NCBI RefSeq assembly: GCF_010731735.1
Contig: NZ_AP022588.1
Location: forward strand, 5,394,001-5,458,000
Direction of reading: 5' to 3'
Length of the DNA stretch: 64,000 bases
Origin: Mycolicibacterium sediminis
GTDB lineage: Bacteria > Actinomycetota > Actinomycetes > Mycobacteriales > Mycobacteriaceae
Shown: positions 1-8,002 of the stretch, piece after piece
Position numbering within the stretch: position 1 is the stretch's first letter
Layout of the letters: each line of letters starts with the position of its first letter
Notes under the pieces: generated by a model
What the model was told of the DNA's origin: nothing
Seen by the model: the letters and a program-made list of their open reading frames with translations, nothing else
The model's database searches: none
Translations under genes and position numbers: made by a program

Positions 1-1
1 C

Positions 2-2113
2 GAGTACGCCGATCACACTGTGATCCGCGTGCTGCGGCCCAACGCGCTCGAGGTCACCGCCCTGATCGGCGGTGAACGCCACACCTTCGACCACGTCGAG
101 GATGCGCTCTTCGCCGTCGCGGTGCCGGTCACCGGGTTGATCGACTATCGCCTCGAGGTCAGCTATCCGTCCGGCAGCGACACCCCTCACTCCCACACCG
201 TCGCCGATCCGTACCGGTTCCTGCCGACGCTGGGCGAGATGGACCTCCATCTCTTCGCCGAGGGCCGACACGAGCGGCTCTGGGACGTCCTCGGTGCCCA
301 CCCGCGCACCTACACCACCCCCGACGGCCCGGTGACGGGCGTCTCGTTCGCGGTGTGGGCGCCGAATGCCAAGGGCGTCAACCTCATCGGCGAGTTCAAC
401 CACTGGGGCAACGACGCCCCGATGCGCGTCCTCGGCTCCTCGGGCGTATGGGAGCTGTTCTGGCCCGAATTCCCCGCCGACGGGCTGTACAAGTTTCGCG
501 TCCATGGCGCCGACGGCTCGGTCACCGACCGGGCCGACCCGATGGCCTTCGCCGCCGAGGTGCCTCCGCAGACCGCGTCGCGGGTCACCGTGAGCGACTA
601 CACCTGGAGCGACGACGACTGGATGACCCAGCGCGCGCTCAAGAACCCCGTGTTCGAGCCGATGAGCACCCTGGAGGTGCACCTGCCCTCCTGGCGTCCC
701 GGACTGACGTACCGCGAGTTGGCCGTCGAACTCACCGAGTACGTCCTCGAACAGGGCTTCACCCACGTCGAGATGCTCCCGGTGGCCGCGCACCCGTTCG
801 GCGGGTCGTGGGGCTACCAGGTGACCTCGTACTACGCGCCGATGCCCCGTCCGGGCACTCCCGACGACCTCCGGTTCCTGATCGACACACTGCACCAGGC
901 CGGCATCGGCGTGCTCGTCGACTGGGTCCCCGCGCACTTCCCCAAGGACGCATGGGCGCTGGGTCGCTTCGACGGCACCCCGCTCTACGAGCACTCCGAT
1001 CCGCGTCGCGGCGAGCAACTCGACTGGGGCACATACGTCTTCGACTTCGGCCGGGCCGAGGTGCGCAACTTCCTCGTGGCCAACGCGCTGTTCTGGCTGC
1101 AGGAGTTCCACGTCGACGGTCTACGTGTCGACGCCGTCGCCTCGATGCTGTACCTGGACTACTCCCGTCCAGCGGACGGATGGACTCCCAACGTCTACGG
1201 CGGCCGGGAGAACCTCGAGGCCGTGCAGTTCCTGCAGGAGATGAACGCGACGGTGCACAAGGTGACGCCGGGCATCGTCACCATCGCCGAGGAGTCGACG
1301 TCCTGGCCCGGCGTCACCCGGCCCACCAATCTCGGCGGCCTCGGGTTCTCCATGAAGTGGAACATGGGCTGGATGAACGACACGCTCGAGTACGTCGCGC
1401 GTGACCCGATCTATCGCGGCTTCCACCACGGCGAGATCACCTTTTCGATGATCTACGCGTTTAGTGAGAACTTCGTGCTGCCGATCAGTCACGACGAGGT
1501 CGTACACGGCAAGGGCACGCTCTGGGGCCGGTTGCCGGGCGACGACCACGCGAAGGCCGCGGGCCTGCGCGGCCTGCTGGCCTACCAGTGGGCACACCCC
1601 GGCAAGCAACTGCTGTTCATGGGCCAGGAGTTCGGCCAGCGCGCCGAGTGGTCCGAGGAACGCGGAGTCGACTGGTTCCAGCTCGAGGAGCAGGGCTTTT
1701 CCGGCGGCATCCAGCGGATGGTCCGGGACATGAACGCCGTCTACCAGGACCGGCGCGCACTGTGGTCGCGCGACCCGAGCCATGAGGGCTACTCGTGGAT
1801 CGACGCCAACGACTCCGGGAACAACGTCCTGAGCTTCCTGCGCTTCGGCGACGACGGGTCGACGCTGGCGTGCGTCTTCAACTTCTCCGGGTCCGAACAC
1901 GCCCGCTACCGCCTGGGCCTCCCCCACGCGGGGACGTGGCGCGAGGTGCTCAACACCGACGCGTCGAACTACAACGGTTCGGGCATCGGCAACTACGGCG
2001 CCGTCGAGGCGACCGACGAACCGTGGCACGGCAGGCCGGCGTCGGCGCTGATGGTGCTGCCACCGTTGGCTGCGCTCTGGTTCGAGCCTGCCCCACCGGA
2101 GGCCGCGGGCTAG
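2..2113 (+). CDS. glgB: 1,4-alpha-glucan branching enzyme GlgB (5' end cut by window edge)
   Basis: Makes alpha-1,6 branches in glycogen and related alpha-glucans by cutting and transferring 1,4-linked chains; cytosolic, GH13 family with an N-terminal CBM48 module. The reading frame is open from base 2 and the residues before the first GTG (position 20) still match the family, so that GTG is internal and the true start lies upstream of the window. The CBM48 part includes FAVWAPNAKGV. The GH13 barrel shows the nucleophile Asp in GLRVDAV (codon 1130-1132), the acid/base Glu in IAEEST (about 1289) and the SHDE motif that holds the third catalytic Asp. About 700 residues are visible, against roughly 730 for the full-length mycobacterial protein. 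It is followed by a strong hairpin and converges on the next gene. Confidence 0.97.
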   Translation, partial: EYADHTVIRVLRPNALEVTALIGGERHTFDHVEDALFAVAVPVTGLIDYRLEVSYPSGSDTPHSHTVADPYRFLPTLGEMDLHLFAEGRHERLWDVLGAHPRTYTTPDGPVTGVSFAVWAPNAKGVNLIGEFNHWGNDAPMRVLGSSGVWELFWPEFPADGLYKFRVHGADGSVTDRADPMAFAAEVPPQTASRVTVSDYTWSDDDWMTQRALKNPVFEPMSTLEVHLPSWRPGLTYRELAVELTEYVLEQGFTHVEMLPVAAHPFGGSWGYQVTSYYAPMPRPGTPDDLRFLIDTLHQAGIGVLVDWVPAHFPKDAWALGRFDGTPLYEHSDPRRGEQLDWGTYVFDFGRAEVRNFLVANALFWLQEFHVDGLRVDAVASMLYLDYSRPADGWTPNVYGGRENLEAVQFLQEMNATVHKVTPGIVTIAEESTSWPGVTRPTNLGGLGFSMKWNMGWMNDTLEYVARDPIYRGFHHGEITFSMIYAFSENFVLPISHDEVVHGKGTLWGRLPGDDHAKAAGLRGLLAYQWAHPGKQLLFMGQEFGQRAEWSEERGVDWFQLEEQGFSGGIQRMVRDMNAVYQDRRALWSRDPSHEGYSWIDANDSGNNVLSFLRFGDDGSTLACVFNFSGSEHARYRLGLPHAGTWREVLNTDASNYNGSGIGNYGAVEATDEPWHGRPASALMVLPPLAALWFEPAPPEAAG

Positions 2114-2129
2114 TCCCGGCGAGCAGACG

Positions 2130-2166
2130 CGAAATCCCCTGATTATTCGGTAATCAGGGGATTTCG
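2130..2166. terminator. Bidirectional terminator hairpin between glgB and the thioredoxin-fold gene
   Basis: A perfect 16-bp inverted repeat (2130-2145 and 2151-2166) with a 5-nt loop TTCGG sits between the convergent stops of glgB and the minus-strand gene. The outer stem is A/T rich on both sides (GAAATC...GATTTC), so it can give a weak U-tract in either direction. Confidence 0.8.
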
Positions 2167-2182
2167 TGTCTGTTCGCGCGGC

Positions 2183-3076
2183 TCAGTACAGCGCGTTGGC
2201 GAGGTTGCGCCGGCCCGCGACGACGTCCGGGTCGGCCGGGTCGAAGAGTTCGAACAGTTCGATGAGGCGCGTCCGAACCGCGGTGCGGTCGTCTCCTGCC
2301 GTGCGCTTCACCAGCGCAATGAGCCGGTTGAACCCGGCGGCCAGGTTCCACTGCTGCACCTCGACGTCGGCGGCCGCGAAGGCCGCTGCCACGTCGTCCG
2401 GAGCAGCGTCCGCGCGCGCCACCGCATCCTCGGGGTGCGAGCCCGCGCGCTTCTCGAACGTCAACCGACGGACCGCACCCTTGGCTTCCTCGTCATTCGG
2501 CGTGGACTCCAGGATGGCCTGGTAGGCGGCCAGCGCCCCATCGAAGTCGCCTGCGTCGATGAGGGCACGCGCACGTTCGACCTCGGGGTCGACGGCCTCG
2601 GGTTCGCCTTCCTCTCCGGACGCGAGCTTGCCCGCGGTGGCCTCGAGAAGCGAGTCGACCCAGCGCCGCAGCTCGTCGGGTGGTTGCGCGCCCTGAAAAC
2701 TCGACAGCGGCTGACCGGCCGCGAGCGCCACGACGGTCGGGACGCCCTGCACCCCGAAGGCCTGCGCGATCTGGGGCACGACGTCGACGTTCACTCGCGC
2801 GAACGCCCACGTGCCCCCGTCCTGGGCGGCGAGTGCGGCGAACACCTCGGCGAGCTGAACGCTCGACGGGCTTCGGGGCGTCCACAGGAGGACGACCACC
2901 GGCACCTGATTGGACCGCGCGAGCACCTCGGCTTCGAAGTTCGCCTCGGTGACCTCAACGGCGCCGGGAACCGCGGCAGCGGAGTCCGCGGCTGCGGGTG
3001 AAGGAGGTGGCTGTTTGAGGGCCGACAGGTCGATCGCTCCGGCCAGCGCGGGCCCTATGGGTCGTGGACGCGTCAC
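2183..3076 (-). CDS. Thioredoxin-fold/TPR protein, CnoX (YbbN)-like
   Basis: 297 aa. Residues about 40-150 form a thioredoxin fold (VVVLLWTPRSPSS, then the cis-Pro loop GVQGVPTVVAL), and the rest is a helical TPR-like tail ending in FDPADPDVVAGRRNLANALY. The position that holds WCxxC in thioredoxins reads WTPRSPSS (residues 65-72), so there is no redox dithiol. That is the CnoX/YbbN pattern, in which the protein acts as a holdase or chaperedoxin. It corresponds to M. tuberculosis Rv1324. I chose the GTG at 3076 because the product then begins VTRPRP, like the tuberculosis protein, and follows the upstream stop by 13 bp; an in-frame ATG at 3139 would overlap the upstream gene. The chaperone role is inferred from the family. 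Confidence 0.88.
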   Translation of the reverse strand: MTRPRPIGPALAGAIDLSALKQPPPSPAAADSAAAVPGAVEVTEANFEAEVLARSNQVPVVVLLWTPRSPSSVQLAEVFAALAAQDGGTWAFARVNVDVVPQIAQAFGVQGVPTVVALAAGQPLSSFQGAQPPDELRRWVDSLLEATAGKLASGEEGEPEAVDPEVERARALIDAGDFDGALAAYQAILESTPNDEEAKGAVRRLTFEKRAGSHPEDAVARADAAPDDVAAAFAAADVEVQQWNLAAGFNRLIALVKRTAGDDRTAVRTRLIELFELFDPADPDVVAGRRNLANALY

Positions 3077-3089
3077 GTCCACGATTCTG

Positions 3090-3473
3090 TCACGTCGATT
3101 CGGGAACCGAGGTGGCGGCCGGAGAGGCTCCGGCAGCACTCATCCGACCCGTCCGATCAGCCCATATGAGGAAGATCACACTGCCCAGCGGCACGATGCT
3201 GCCCAGCAACGCCAGGACCCACGTGCCCGGACGCCACCGGTGGGCGATGCCGACGAGGATCGCCGCGATCACGAAGGCGACGAACACGCCGCCGTGGATC
3301 GGGCCGAAGATCTTCACCCCGACCTCCGTACGAGGTGAGCCCGCGTACTTGAAGAACATCCCGACCAGCAGGCCGGCCCAACTGACCGCCTCCGCGAACG
3401 CGATCACCCGGAACCAACTCGCGACCTTCGCCCCGTTGCGCTGGACGCTGAACGTGCCTGTCATGCCTGCCAT
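3090..3473 (-). CDS. DUF3817 integral membrane protein
   Basis: 127 aa with three hydrophobic segments (about residues 18-40, 55-80, 83-107) and the conserved GPIHGGVFVAFV region of DUF3817, a small actinobacterial membrane family of unknown function. It lies between fadA4 (61 bp upstream) and the CnoX-like gene (13 bp downstream), all on the minus strand, so an operon is likely. An internal ATG at 3464 is an alternative start. In M. tuberculosis, as I recall, the neighbours are adjacent without this gene, so it may be an insertion or a lineage-specific loss. No function is claimed. Confidence 0.85.
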   Translation of the reverse strand: MAGMTGTFSVQRNGAKVASWFRVIAFAEAVSWAGLLVGMFFKYAGSPRTEVGVKIFGPIHGGVFVAFVIAAILVGIAHRWRPGTWVLALLGSIVPLGSVIFLIWADRTGRMSAAGASPAATSVPEST

Positions 3474-3534
3474 TGTGCCGGACGCCGCGCGAAGCTACTA
3501 CGCGGCGTCGTTGACTGCCGGCGCCAACCCGGCC

Positions 3535-4716
3535 TCAGGGCCTGCGCAGGATCAGCGCGTCGCCCTGTCCGCCGGCGCCACAGAGCGCCGCCACCGCGTA
3601 ACCGGAGCCCTTGCGCGCGAGTTCCAGCGCCGCGTGCAGCGTGATGCGGGCACCGGACATTCCGATCGGGTGTCCGATCGCGATCGCACCCCCGCTGACG
3701 TTGACCTTGTCGGCGTCGATGCCGAGTTCCCGCGTCGACGCCAGCCCCACGGCCGAGAACGCCTCGTTGATCTCGATCACGTCGAGCTGGTCGACGGTGA
3801 TGCCCTCCTTGGCGATCGCCTTCTTGATCGCGTTGGCGGGCTGGCTCTGCAGCGTCGAGTCGGGCCCGGCGACCACGCCGTGCGCGCCGATCTCCACCAG
3901 CCACTCGAGACCCAGCTCCTCGGCCTTGGCCTTGCTCATCACCACGACCGCGCATGCGCCGTCGGAGATCTGCGACGCCGACCCGGCGGTGATCGTGCCG
4001 TCCTTGCGGAACGCGGGCTTCAGGCTCGACAGCGATTCGGCGGTCGTGTTGGCCCGGATCCCCTCGTCCTCGGTGAACTCGATCGGGTCGCCCTTGCGCT
4101 GCGGGATCGAGACCGGCACCACCTCGTCGGCGAACACCCCGTCCTTCCACGCCGCGGCCGCCAGCTGGTGCGAGCGCGCCGCGAATTCGTCCTGCTGCTC
4201 GCGGGTGAACTGGTCGACGTCGTTGCGCTGCTCGGTGAGCGCACCCATCGGCTGGTCGGTGAACACGTCGTGCAGTCCGTCGTAGGCCATGTGGTCGCGC
4301 ACCGTCACGTCGCCGTACTTGTAACCCGACCGGCTGTCCATCAGCAGGTGCGGCGCCTTCGTCATCGACTCCTGGCCGCCGGCCACGACGACCTCGAACT
4401 CGCCGGCCCTGATCAACTGATCTGCCAGCGCTATGGCGTCGATGCCCGACAGACACATCTTGTTGATCGTCAGCGACGGCACGTCCCAGCCGATGCCCGC
4501 GTCGACGGCGGCCTGACGGGCGGGCATCTGACCCGCACCCGCCGTCAGCACCTGGCCCATGATCACGTAGTCGACCGCCGACGCCGCCACACCGGCCTTC
4601 TCGAGCGCACCCCGGATGGCGATCGCCCCGAGGTCACTGCCCGAGAAGTCCTTCAGCGAACCCATGAGCTTGCCCACGGGAGTGCGGGCTCCAGCAACGA
4701 TTACCGACGTCGTCAT
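3535..4716 (-). CDS. fadA4: Acetyl-CoA acetyltransferase (thiolase) FadA4
   Basis: 393 aa, full thiolase length. It condenses two acetyl-CoA to acetoacetyl-CoA or runs the reverse thiolysis; cytosolic. The acyl-carrying Cys88 lies in NKMCLSGID. The catalytic His in AIGHPIGMSG (near residue 350) and the second Cys in ALCGAGGQGDAL (near 380) are present. The ATG at 4716 is preceded by GGAGGTA at good spacing, and the product begins MTTSVIVAGARTPVG as in other FadA4 proteins. It is divergent from the methylmalonyl-CoA epimerase gene, with an 83-bp shared promoter region that contains a CRP-like palindrome. This fits coordinated acetyl-/propionyl-CoA metabolism. Confidence 0.95.
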   Translation of the reverse strand: MTTSVIVAGARTPVGKLMGSLKDFSGSDLGAIAIRGALEKAGVAASAVDYVIMGQVLTAGAGQMPARQAAVDAGIGWDVPSLTINKMCLSGIDAIALADQLIRAGEFEVVVAGGQESMTKAPHLLMDSRSGYKYGDVTVRDHMAYDGLHDVFTDQPMGALTEQRNDVDQFTREQQDEFAARSHQLAAAAWKDGVFADEVVPVSIPQRKGDPIEFTEDEGIRANTTAESLSSLKPAFRKDGTITAGSASQISDGACAVVVMSKAKAEELGLEWLVEIGAHGVVAGPDSTLQSQPANAIKKAIAKEGITVDQLDVIEINEAFSAVGLASTRELGIDADKVNVSGGAIAIGHPIGMSGARITLHAALELARKGSGYAVAALCGAGGQGDALILRRP

Positions 4717-4745
4717 GCGATACCTCCAGGTGTGGACTTCCGGGG

Positions 4746-4761
4746 TGTGTGGCCGATCACA
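4746..4761. promoter_or_regulatory. CRP-like operator between fadA4 and the epimerase gene
   Basis: TGTGT-GGCCGA-TCACA matches the mycobacterial CRP consensus TGTGA-N6-TCACA with a single mismatch. It sits in the divergent promoter region, centred about 46 bp upstream of the epimerase start and 37 bp upstream of the fadA4 ATG. A second palindrome, AAGGTTACCTT (4783-4793), overlaps a TACCTT -10-like box seven bases before the epimerase ATG. Both calls rest on sequence pattern only. Confidence 0.5.
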
Positions 4762-4799
4762 CATTCCGTAGACATTCCCCTGAAGGTTACCTTTAGGAG

Positions 4800-5276
4800 A
4801 TGACCACCGAGCACGTAGACGCCCGTCCGACGCTCGCGAGCGCACTCGTCACGGCCATCGATCACGTGGGCATCGCGGTCCCCGACCTCGACGTCGCGAT
4901 CAAGTGGTATCACGACCACCTCGGCATGATCGTGCTGCACGAAGAGGTCAACGAGGAGCAGGGCATTCGCGAGGCGATGCTCGCCGTGCGCGGCGCGCCC
5001 AAGGGCAGCGCTCAGGTGCAGTTGATGTCCCCGCTCGACGAGACCTCGACCATCGCCAAGTTCCTCGACAAGCGCGGTCCGGGGCTGCAGCAGTTCGCGT
5101 ACCGGGTCAGCGACATCGACGCACTCACCGAGCGTCTCCGCGAACAAGGCACCCGGCTCCTGTACGACGAGCCCCGGCGTGGCACGGCAAACTCCCGGAT
5201 CAACTTCATCCACCCGAAGGATGCCGGCGGCGTCCTCGTCGAACTGGTCGAGCCCGCGGAGGCCGAGGCGCACTGA
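4800..5276 (+). CDS. mce: Methylmalonyl-CoA epimerase
   Basis: 158 aa, glyoxalase/VOC fold. It interconverts (2R)- and (2S)-methylmalonyl-CoA in propionyl-CoA metabolism, feeding methylmalonyl-CoA mutase. Seen: AIDHVGIAVPDLDVAIKWY with the first metal-binding His, RGPGLQQFAYRVSDID with the paired VOC repeat, and the C-terminal INFIHPKDAGGVLVELVEP with the last metal-binding Glu. It matches M. tuberculosis Rv1322A. The ATG at 4800 directly abuts AGGAG, too close for a normal ribosome site, and a TACCTT -10-like box ends seven bases upstream, so a leaderless message is plausible. Divergent from fadA4. Confidence 0.94.
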   Translation: MTTEHVDARPTLASALVTAIDHVGIAVPDLDVAIKWYHDHLGMIVLHEEVNEEQGIREAMLAVRGAPKGSAQVQLMSPLDETSTIAKFLDKRGPGLQQFAYRVSDIDALTERLREQGTRLLYDEPRRGTANSRINFIHPKDAGGVLVELVEPAEAEAH

Positions 5277-5280
5277 GCGC

Positions 5281-5571
5281 CTAGGACCACCTTCGCGTCG
5301 GGCCCCGGTTGCCGCGGTTCGTCCAGCAGGGCGTGTGCCAGTGTCGACGGTCGTCGACCTCGCCACCGTGATCGGCCGGCCACACCACCACGTGCGGCGT
5401 GCCGGGCCTGACCTCGTGATCGCACCCGGGGCAGCGGTAGGTCTTCACCGCGCGTGATCCCGGAACGGCCTTCACCTCGTACTCGAAGCCGTCCGGCCCC
5501 GTCTCCAGTCGTCGCTGAAACGTCGGCGGCAGGGACGGCCGACGTCGGGGTTCGGGGCGGCGTCTGGGCAC
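5281..5571 (-). CDS. Small zinc-ribbon-like basic protein downstream of nucS
   Basis: 96 aa from the GTG at 5571 (101 aa if the GTG at 5586 is used). The N-terminus is very basic and Pro-rich (RRRPEPRRRP). The C-terminal half has CPGCDHEVRPG followed by HWHTPCW, which looks like a Cys2-His/Cys metal-binding ribbon. I recognise it as a conserved actinobacterial family, often labelled 'ATP/GTP-binding protein' in databases without real evidence. It starts 5-20 bp after the nucS stop on the same strand, so it is almost certainly co-transcribed with nucS, and it converges on the epimerase gene with only 4 bp between them. Function unknown; nucleic-acid binding is an inference from charge and ribbon. 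Confidence 0.78.
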   Translation of the reverse strand: MPRRRPEPRRRPSLPPTFQRRLETGPDGFEYEVKAVPGSRAVKTYRCPGCDHEVRPGTPHVVVWPADHGGEVDDRRHWHTPCWTNRGNRGPTRRWS

Positions 5572-5590
5572 GAGGTGTGTTCCCACTCCC

Positions 5591-6262
5591 TCAGAAGAGC
5601 CGGAACTCGTTGCTGTCCAGGCCCCGCATCGCGTCGTAATCCAGGGTGACGCAACGAATCCCACGATCGACCGCCAGCGTGCGGGCCTGCGGCTTGATCT
5701 GCTGCGCGGCGAACACCCCGGCCACGGGGGCCAGCACGCTGTCCCGGTTGAGTAGGTCGAGATAGCGGGTGAGCTGTTCGACGCCGTCGATCTCGCCACG
5801 GCGCTTGATCTCGACGGCCACCGATCCACCCGTCTCGTCACGGCACAGCAGATCGACCGGACCGATGGCCGTCATGTACTCGCGGCGCACCAGCGTGTAA
5901 CCGACGCCCAGCAGCTCGACGTGCTCGGCCAGCAGCTCCTGCAGGTGCGCCTCGACGCCGTCCTTGACCAGTCCGGGATCGATGCCGAGTTCGTGCACGG
6001 AGTCGAGTTCGACGTCCTCGAGGGTGATGCGGAGCTGCTCACCGGCCTTGTTCTCCACCACCCACACCGGTGCCGGTCCGTCGTTCTCCTCGACGATCCA
6101 GCACGGTGGACTCATCCAGTTCAGTGGCTTGTAGGCGCGGTCGTCGGCGTGCACGCTGACCGACCCGTCCGCCTTGATGAGCAGCAGTCGCCGAGCCGAG
6201 GGGAGATGGGCGGTGAGCCGGCCGACGTAGTCGACGGTGCACCGAGCAATGACGAGCCGCAC
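5591..6262 (-). CDS. nucS: Mismatch-specific endonuclease NucS (EndoMS)
   Basis: 223 aa. Cuts both strands at mismatches and provides the non-canonical mismatch repair of actinobacteria that lack MutS/MutL. The N-terminal DNA-binding domain (residues 1-115) begins VRLVIARCTVDYVGRL. The C-terminal PD-(D/E)xK nuclease shows Asp137 (GPVDLLC), Glu151 and Lys153 (VEIKRRG). The tail ends in EFRLF, compatible with a beta-clamp-binding peptide. The start is the GTG at 6262, which agrees with the 226-aa M. tuberculosis protein. A TATGGT -10-like box ends five bases before it, so the message may be leaderless or nearly so. Divergent from the adenylate cyclase gene, 47 bp away. Confidence 0.95.
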   Translation of the reverse strand: MRLVIARCTVDYVGRLTAHLPSARRLLLIKADGSVSVHADDRAYKPLNWMSPPCWIVEENDGPAPVWVVENKAGEQLRITLEDVELDSVHELGIDPGLVKDGVEAHLQELLAEHVELLGVGYTLVRREYMTAIGPVDLLCRDETGGSVAVEIKRRGEIDGVEQLTRYLDLLNRDSVLAPVAGVFAAQQIKPQARTLAVDRGIRCVTLDYDAMRGLDSNEFRLF

Positions 6263-6309
6263 CGAACCACCATAGATTGCCGAGCAGGGGTCACTAGGCT
6301 GACGCCACG

Positions 6310-7944
6310 ATGAGGCATCAGAAGAGCACCGCACAACGGCTCGGCGGGGTCCTCGCGCGGGTGACCAGTCAGAGCAGTCATGGATCGGCGTCCGCGGAGT
6401 ACGGGTCGTGGATCCTGGGCCGCGTCTCGGAGAGCCAGCATCGTCGGCGCATCCGCATCCAGCTCATCCTGACCACGTTCGTCGTCATCGCAAACCTCAT
6501 CGGCATCGGCGTCGCCCTGCTGGTGATCACCGTGACCTTCCCGGTGCCCAGCGTCTTCGACTCCGGGGTGCTGTGGATCACCGCCGCCGTCGCTCCGGCG
6601 TACATCGGCTCCGCGCTGATCGTCGGCGTCATCTGGGCCACCAGTCGCGTCATCCGCAACGTCCGGTGGTCCATCGAGGAGCGCATCCCCACGCCGAAGG
6701 ATCAGCGCAACACGTTCTTCGCGCCGTGGCGCCTGACGCGCGTCCTGCTGGTGCTGTGGAGCGGCGGCACCATCCTGCTGACGCTGCTCTACGGCCTGCA
6801 GAACACCGACTACATTCCGAAGGTGTTGCTGGGCATCAGCTTTCCCGGCATCGTCGTATCCGCCAGCTGCTATCTGTTCACCGAGTTCGCCCTCCGGCCC
6901 GTGGCCGCGCAGGCACTGGAGGTGGGGCCGCCGCCACGACGCTTCGCCCCCGGGATCATGGGCCGCACCCTGACGGTGTGGGCCGTGGGGTCGGGCGTCC
7001 CGGTGCTGGGGATCCTGCTGGCCGCGATCATCACGCTGACCTTGCAGATCGTGTCGCCGACCCAGTTCACCGTCGCCGTCATGATCCTCGCGGTATTCGC
7101 GCTGGCCTTCGGCTTCATCCTGATGTGGATCCTGTCGTGGCTGACCGCGACCCCCGTCAGGTCCGTGCGCAACGCGCTGGACCGCGTGGAGCGCGGGGAC
7201 CTGGACACCAACCTCGTGGTGTTCGACGGCACCGAACTCGGCGAGTTGCAACGTGGTTTCAACCGGATGGTGCACGGGTTGCGCGAACGGGAGCGGGTGC
7301 GCGACCTGTTCGGCAGGCACGTCGGTCGCGAGGTCGCGCTGCTCGCCGAGAAGGAACGCCCCGAGCTGGGCGGCGAGGAACGGCACGCGGCAGTCATCTT
7401 CGTCGACATCATCGGTTCGACCCAACTGGTCACCAGCAGGCCCGCCGTCGAGGTGGTCGAACTGCTCAACCGGTTCTTCGCCGTGATCGTCGACGAGGTC
7501 GACCTGCACCACGGCCTGGTCAACAAGTTCGAGGGCGACGCGGTCCTCGCCGTCTTCGGGGCGCCCGTGTCGCTGGACAACGCCGAGGAGGAAGCGTTGT
7601 CGGCGGCCCGTGCCATGGCGCGCCGGCTGCGCGCCGAGGTACCGGAGTGCAAGGCGGGCATCGGCGTCGCCGCGGGTCAGGTCGTCGCGGGCAACGTGGG
7701 CGCCAAGGCACGGTTCGAGTACACCGTCATCGGCGCACCGGTCAACGAAGCCGCACGTCTGTGCGAACTGTCCAAGGAGATCGAGGGCAACCTCGTCGCA
7801 TCGGCCGAGACCGTCACCAATGCGGGCGACGAGGAGAGCGCCAAGTGGACGTTGGGCAAGAGTGTGACACTGCGCGGTCACGATGAGGCAACGACACTCG
7901 CCACGCCCGTCGAGAACGCCGACGCGGGTTCCACCGACGGTTAG
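6310..7944 (+). CDS. Membrane-bound class III adenylate cyclase with HAMP domain
   Basis: 544 aa. An N-terminal six-helix membrane module (residues about 50-280) is followed by a HAMP linker (about 280-345) and a catalytic cyclase homology domain from about residue 355. It corresponds to the Rv1318c/Rv1319c/Rv1320c family; only one copy is present here. Catalytic features: AVIFVDIIGST (metal-binding Asp), NKFEGDAVLAVFGAP (purine-binding Lys and second metal Asp) and VNEAARL (transition-state Asn and Arg). The substrate-specifying position, often Asp in IGDPVN, is Ala (YTVIGAPVNEAARL). The start is the ATG at 6310, with a TAGGCT -10-like box nine bases upstream. cAMP production is inferred from the family. 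Confidence 0.92.
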   Translation: MRHQKSTAQRLGGVLARVTSQSSHGSASAEYGSWILGRVSESQHRRRIRIQLILTTFVVIANLIGIGVALLVITVTFPVPSVFDSGVLWITAAVAPAYIGSALIVGVIWATSRVIRNVRWSIEERIPTPKDQRNTFFAPWRLTRVLLVLWSGGTILLTLLYGLQNTDYIPKVLLGISFPGIVVSASCYLFTEFALRPVAAQALEVGPPPRRFAPGIMGRTLTVWAVGSGVPVLGILLAAIITLTLQIVSPTQFTVAVMILAVFALAFGFILMWILSWLTATPVRSVRNALDRVERGDLDTNLVVFDGTELGELQRGFNRMVHGLRERERVRDLFGRHVGREVALLAEKERPELGGEERHAAVIFVDIIGSTQLVTSRPAVEVVELLNRFFAVIVDEVDLHHGLVNKFEGDAVLAVFGAPVSLDNAEEEALSAARAMARRLRAEVPECKAGIGVAAGQVVAGNVGAKARFEYTVIGAPVNEAARLCELSKEIEGNLVASAETVTNAGDEESAKWTLGKSVTLRGHDEATTLATPVENADAGSTDG

Positions 7945-8002
7945 CGTCTGAGCGTTCTCACAGGCACGACTCAGGAACCTGAGCGGGCGGGAAGGCTCCG
8001 AC

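Noticed and set aside
11..25. Perfect palindrome GATCACACTGTGATC at the left edge
   Set aside because: It looks like a CRP half-site pair but is inverted (TCACA then TGTGA) and lies inside the glgB coding sequence, where the codons read DHTVI as in homologues.
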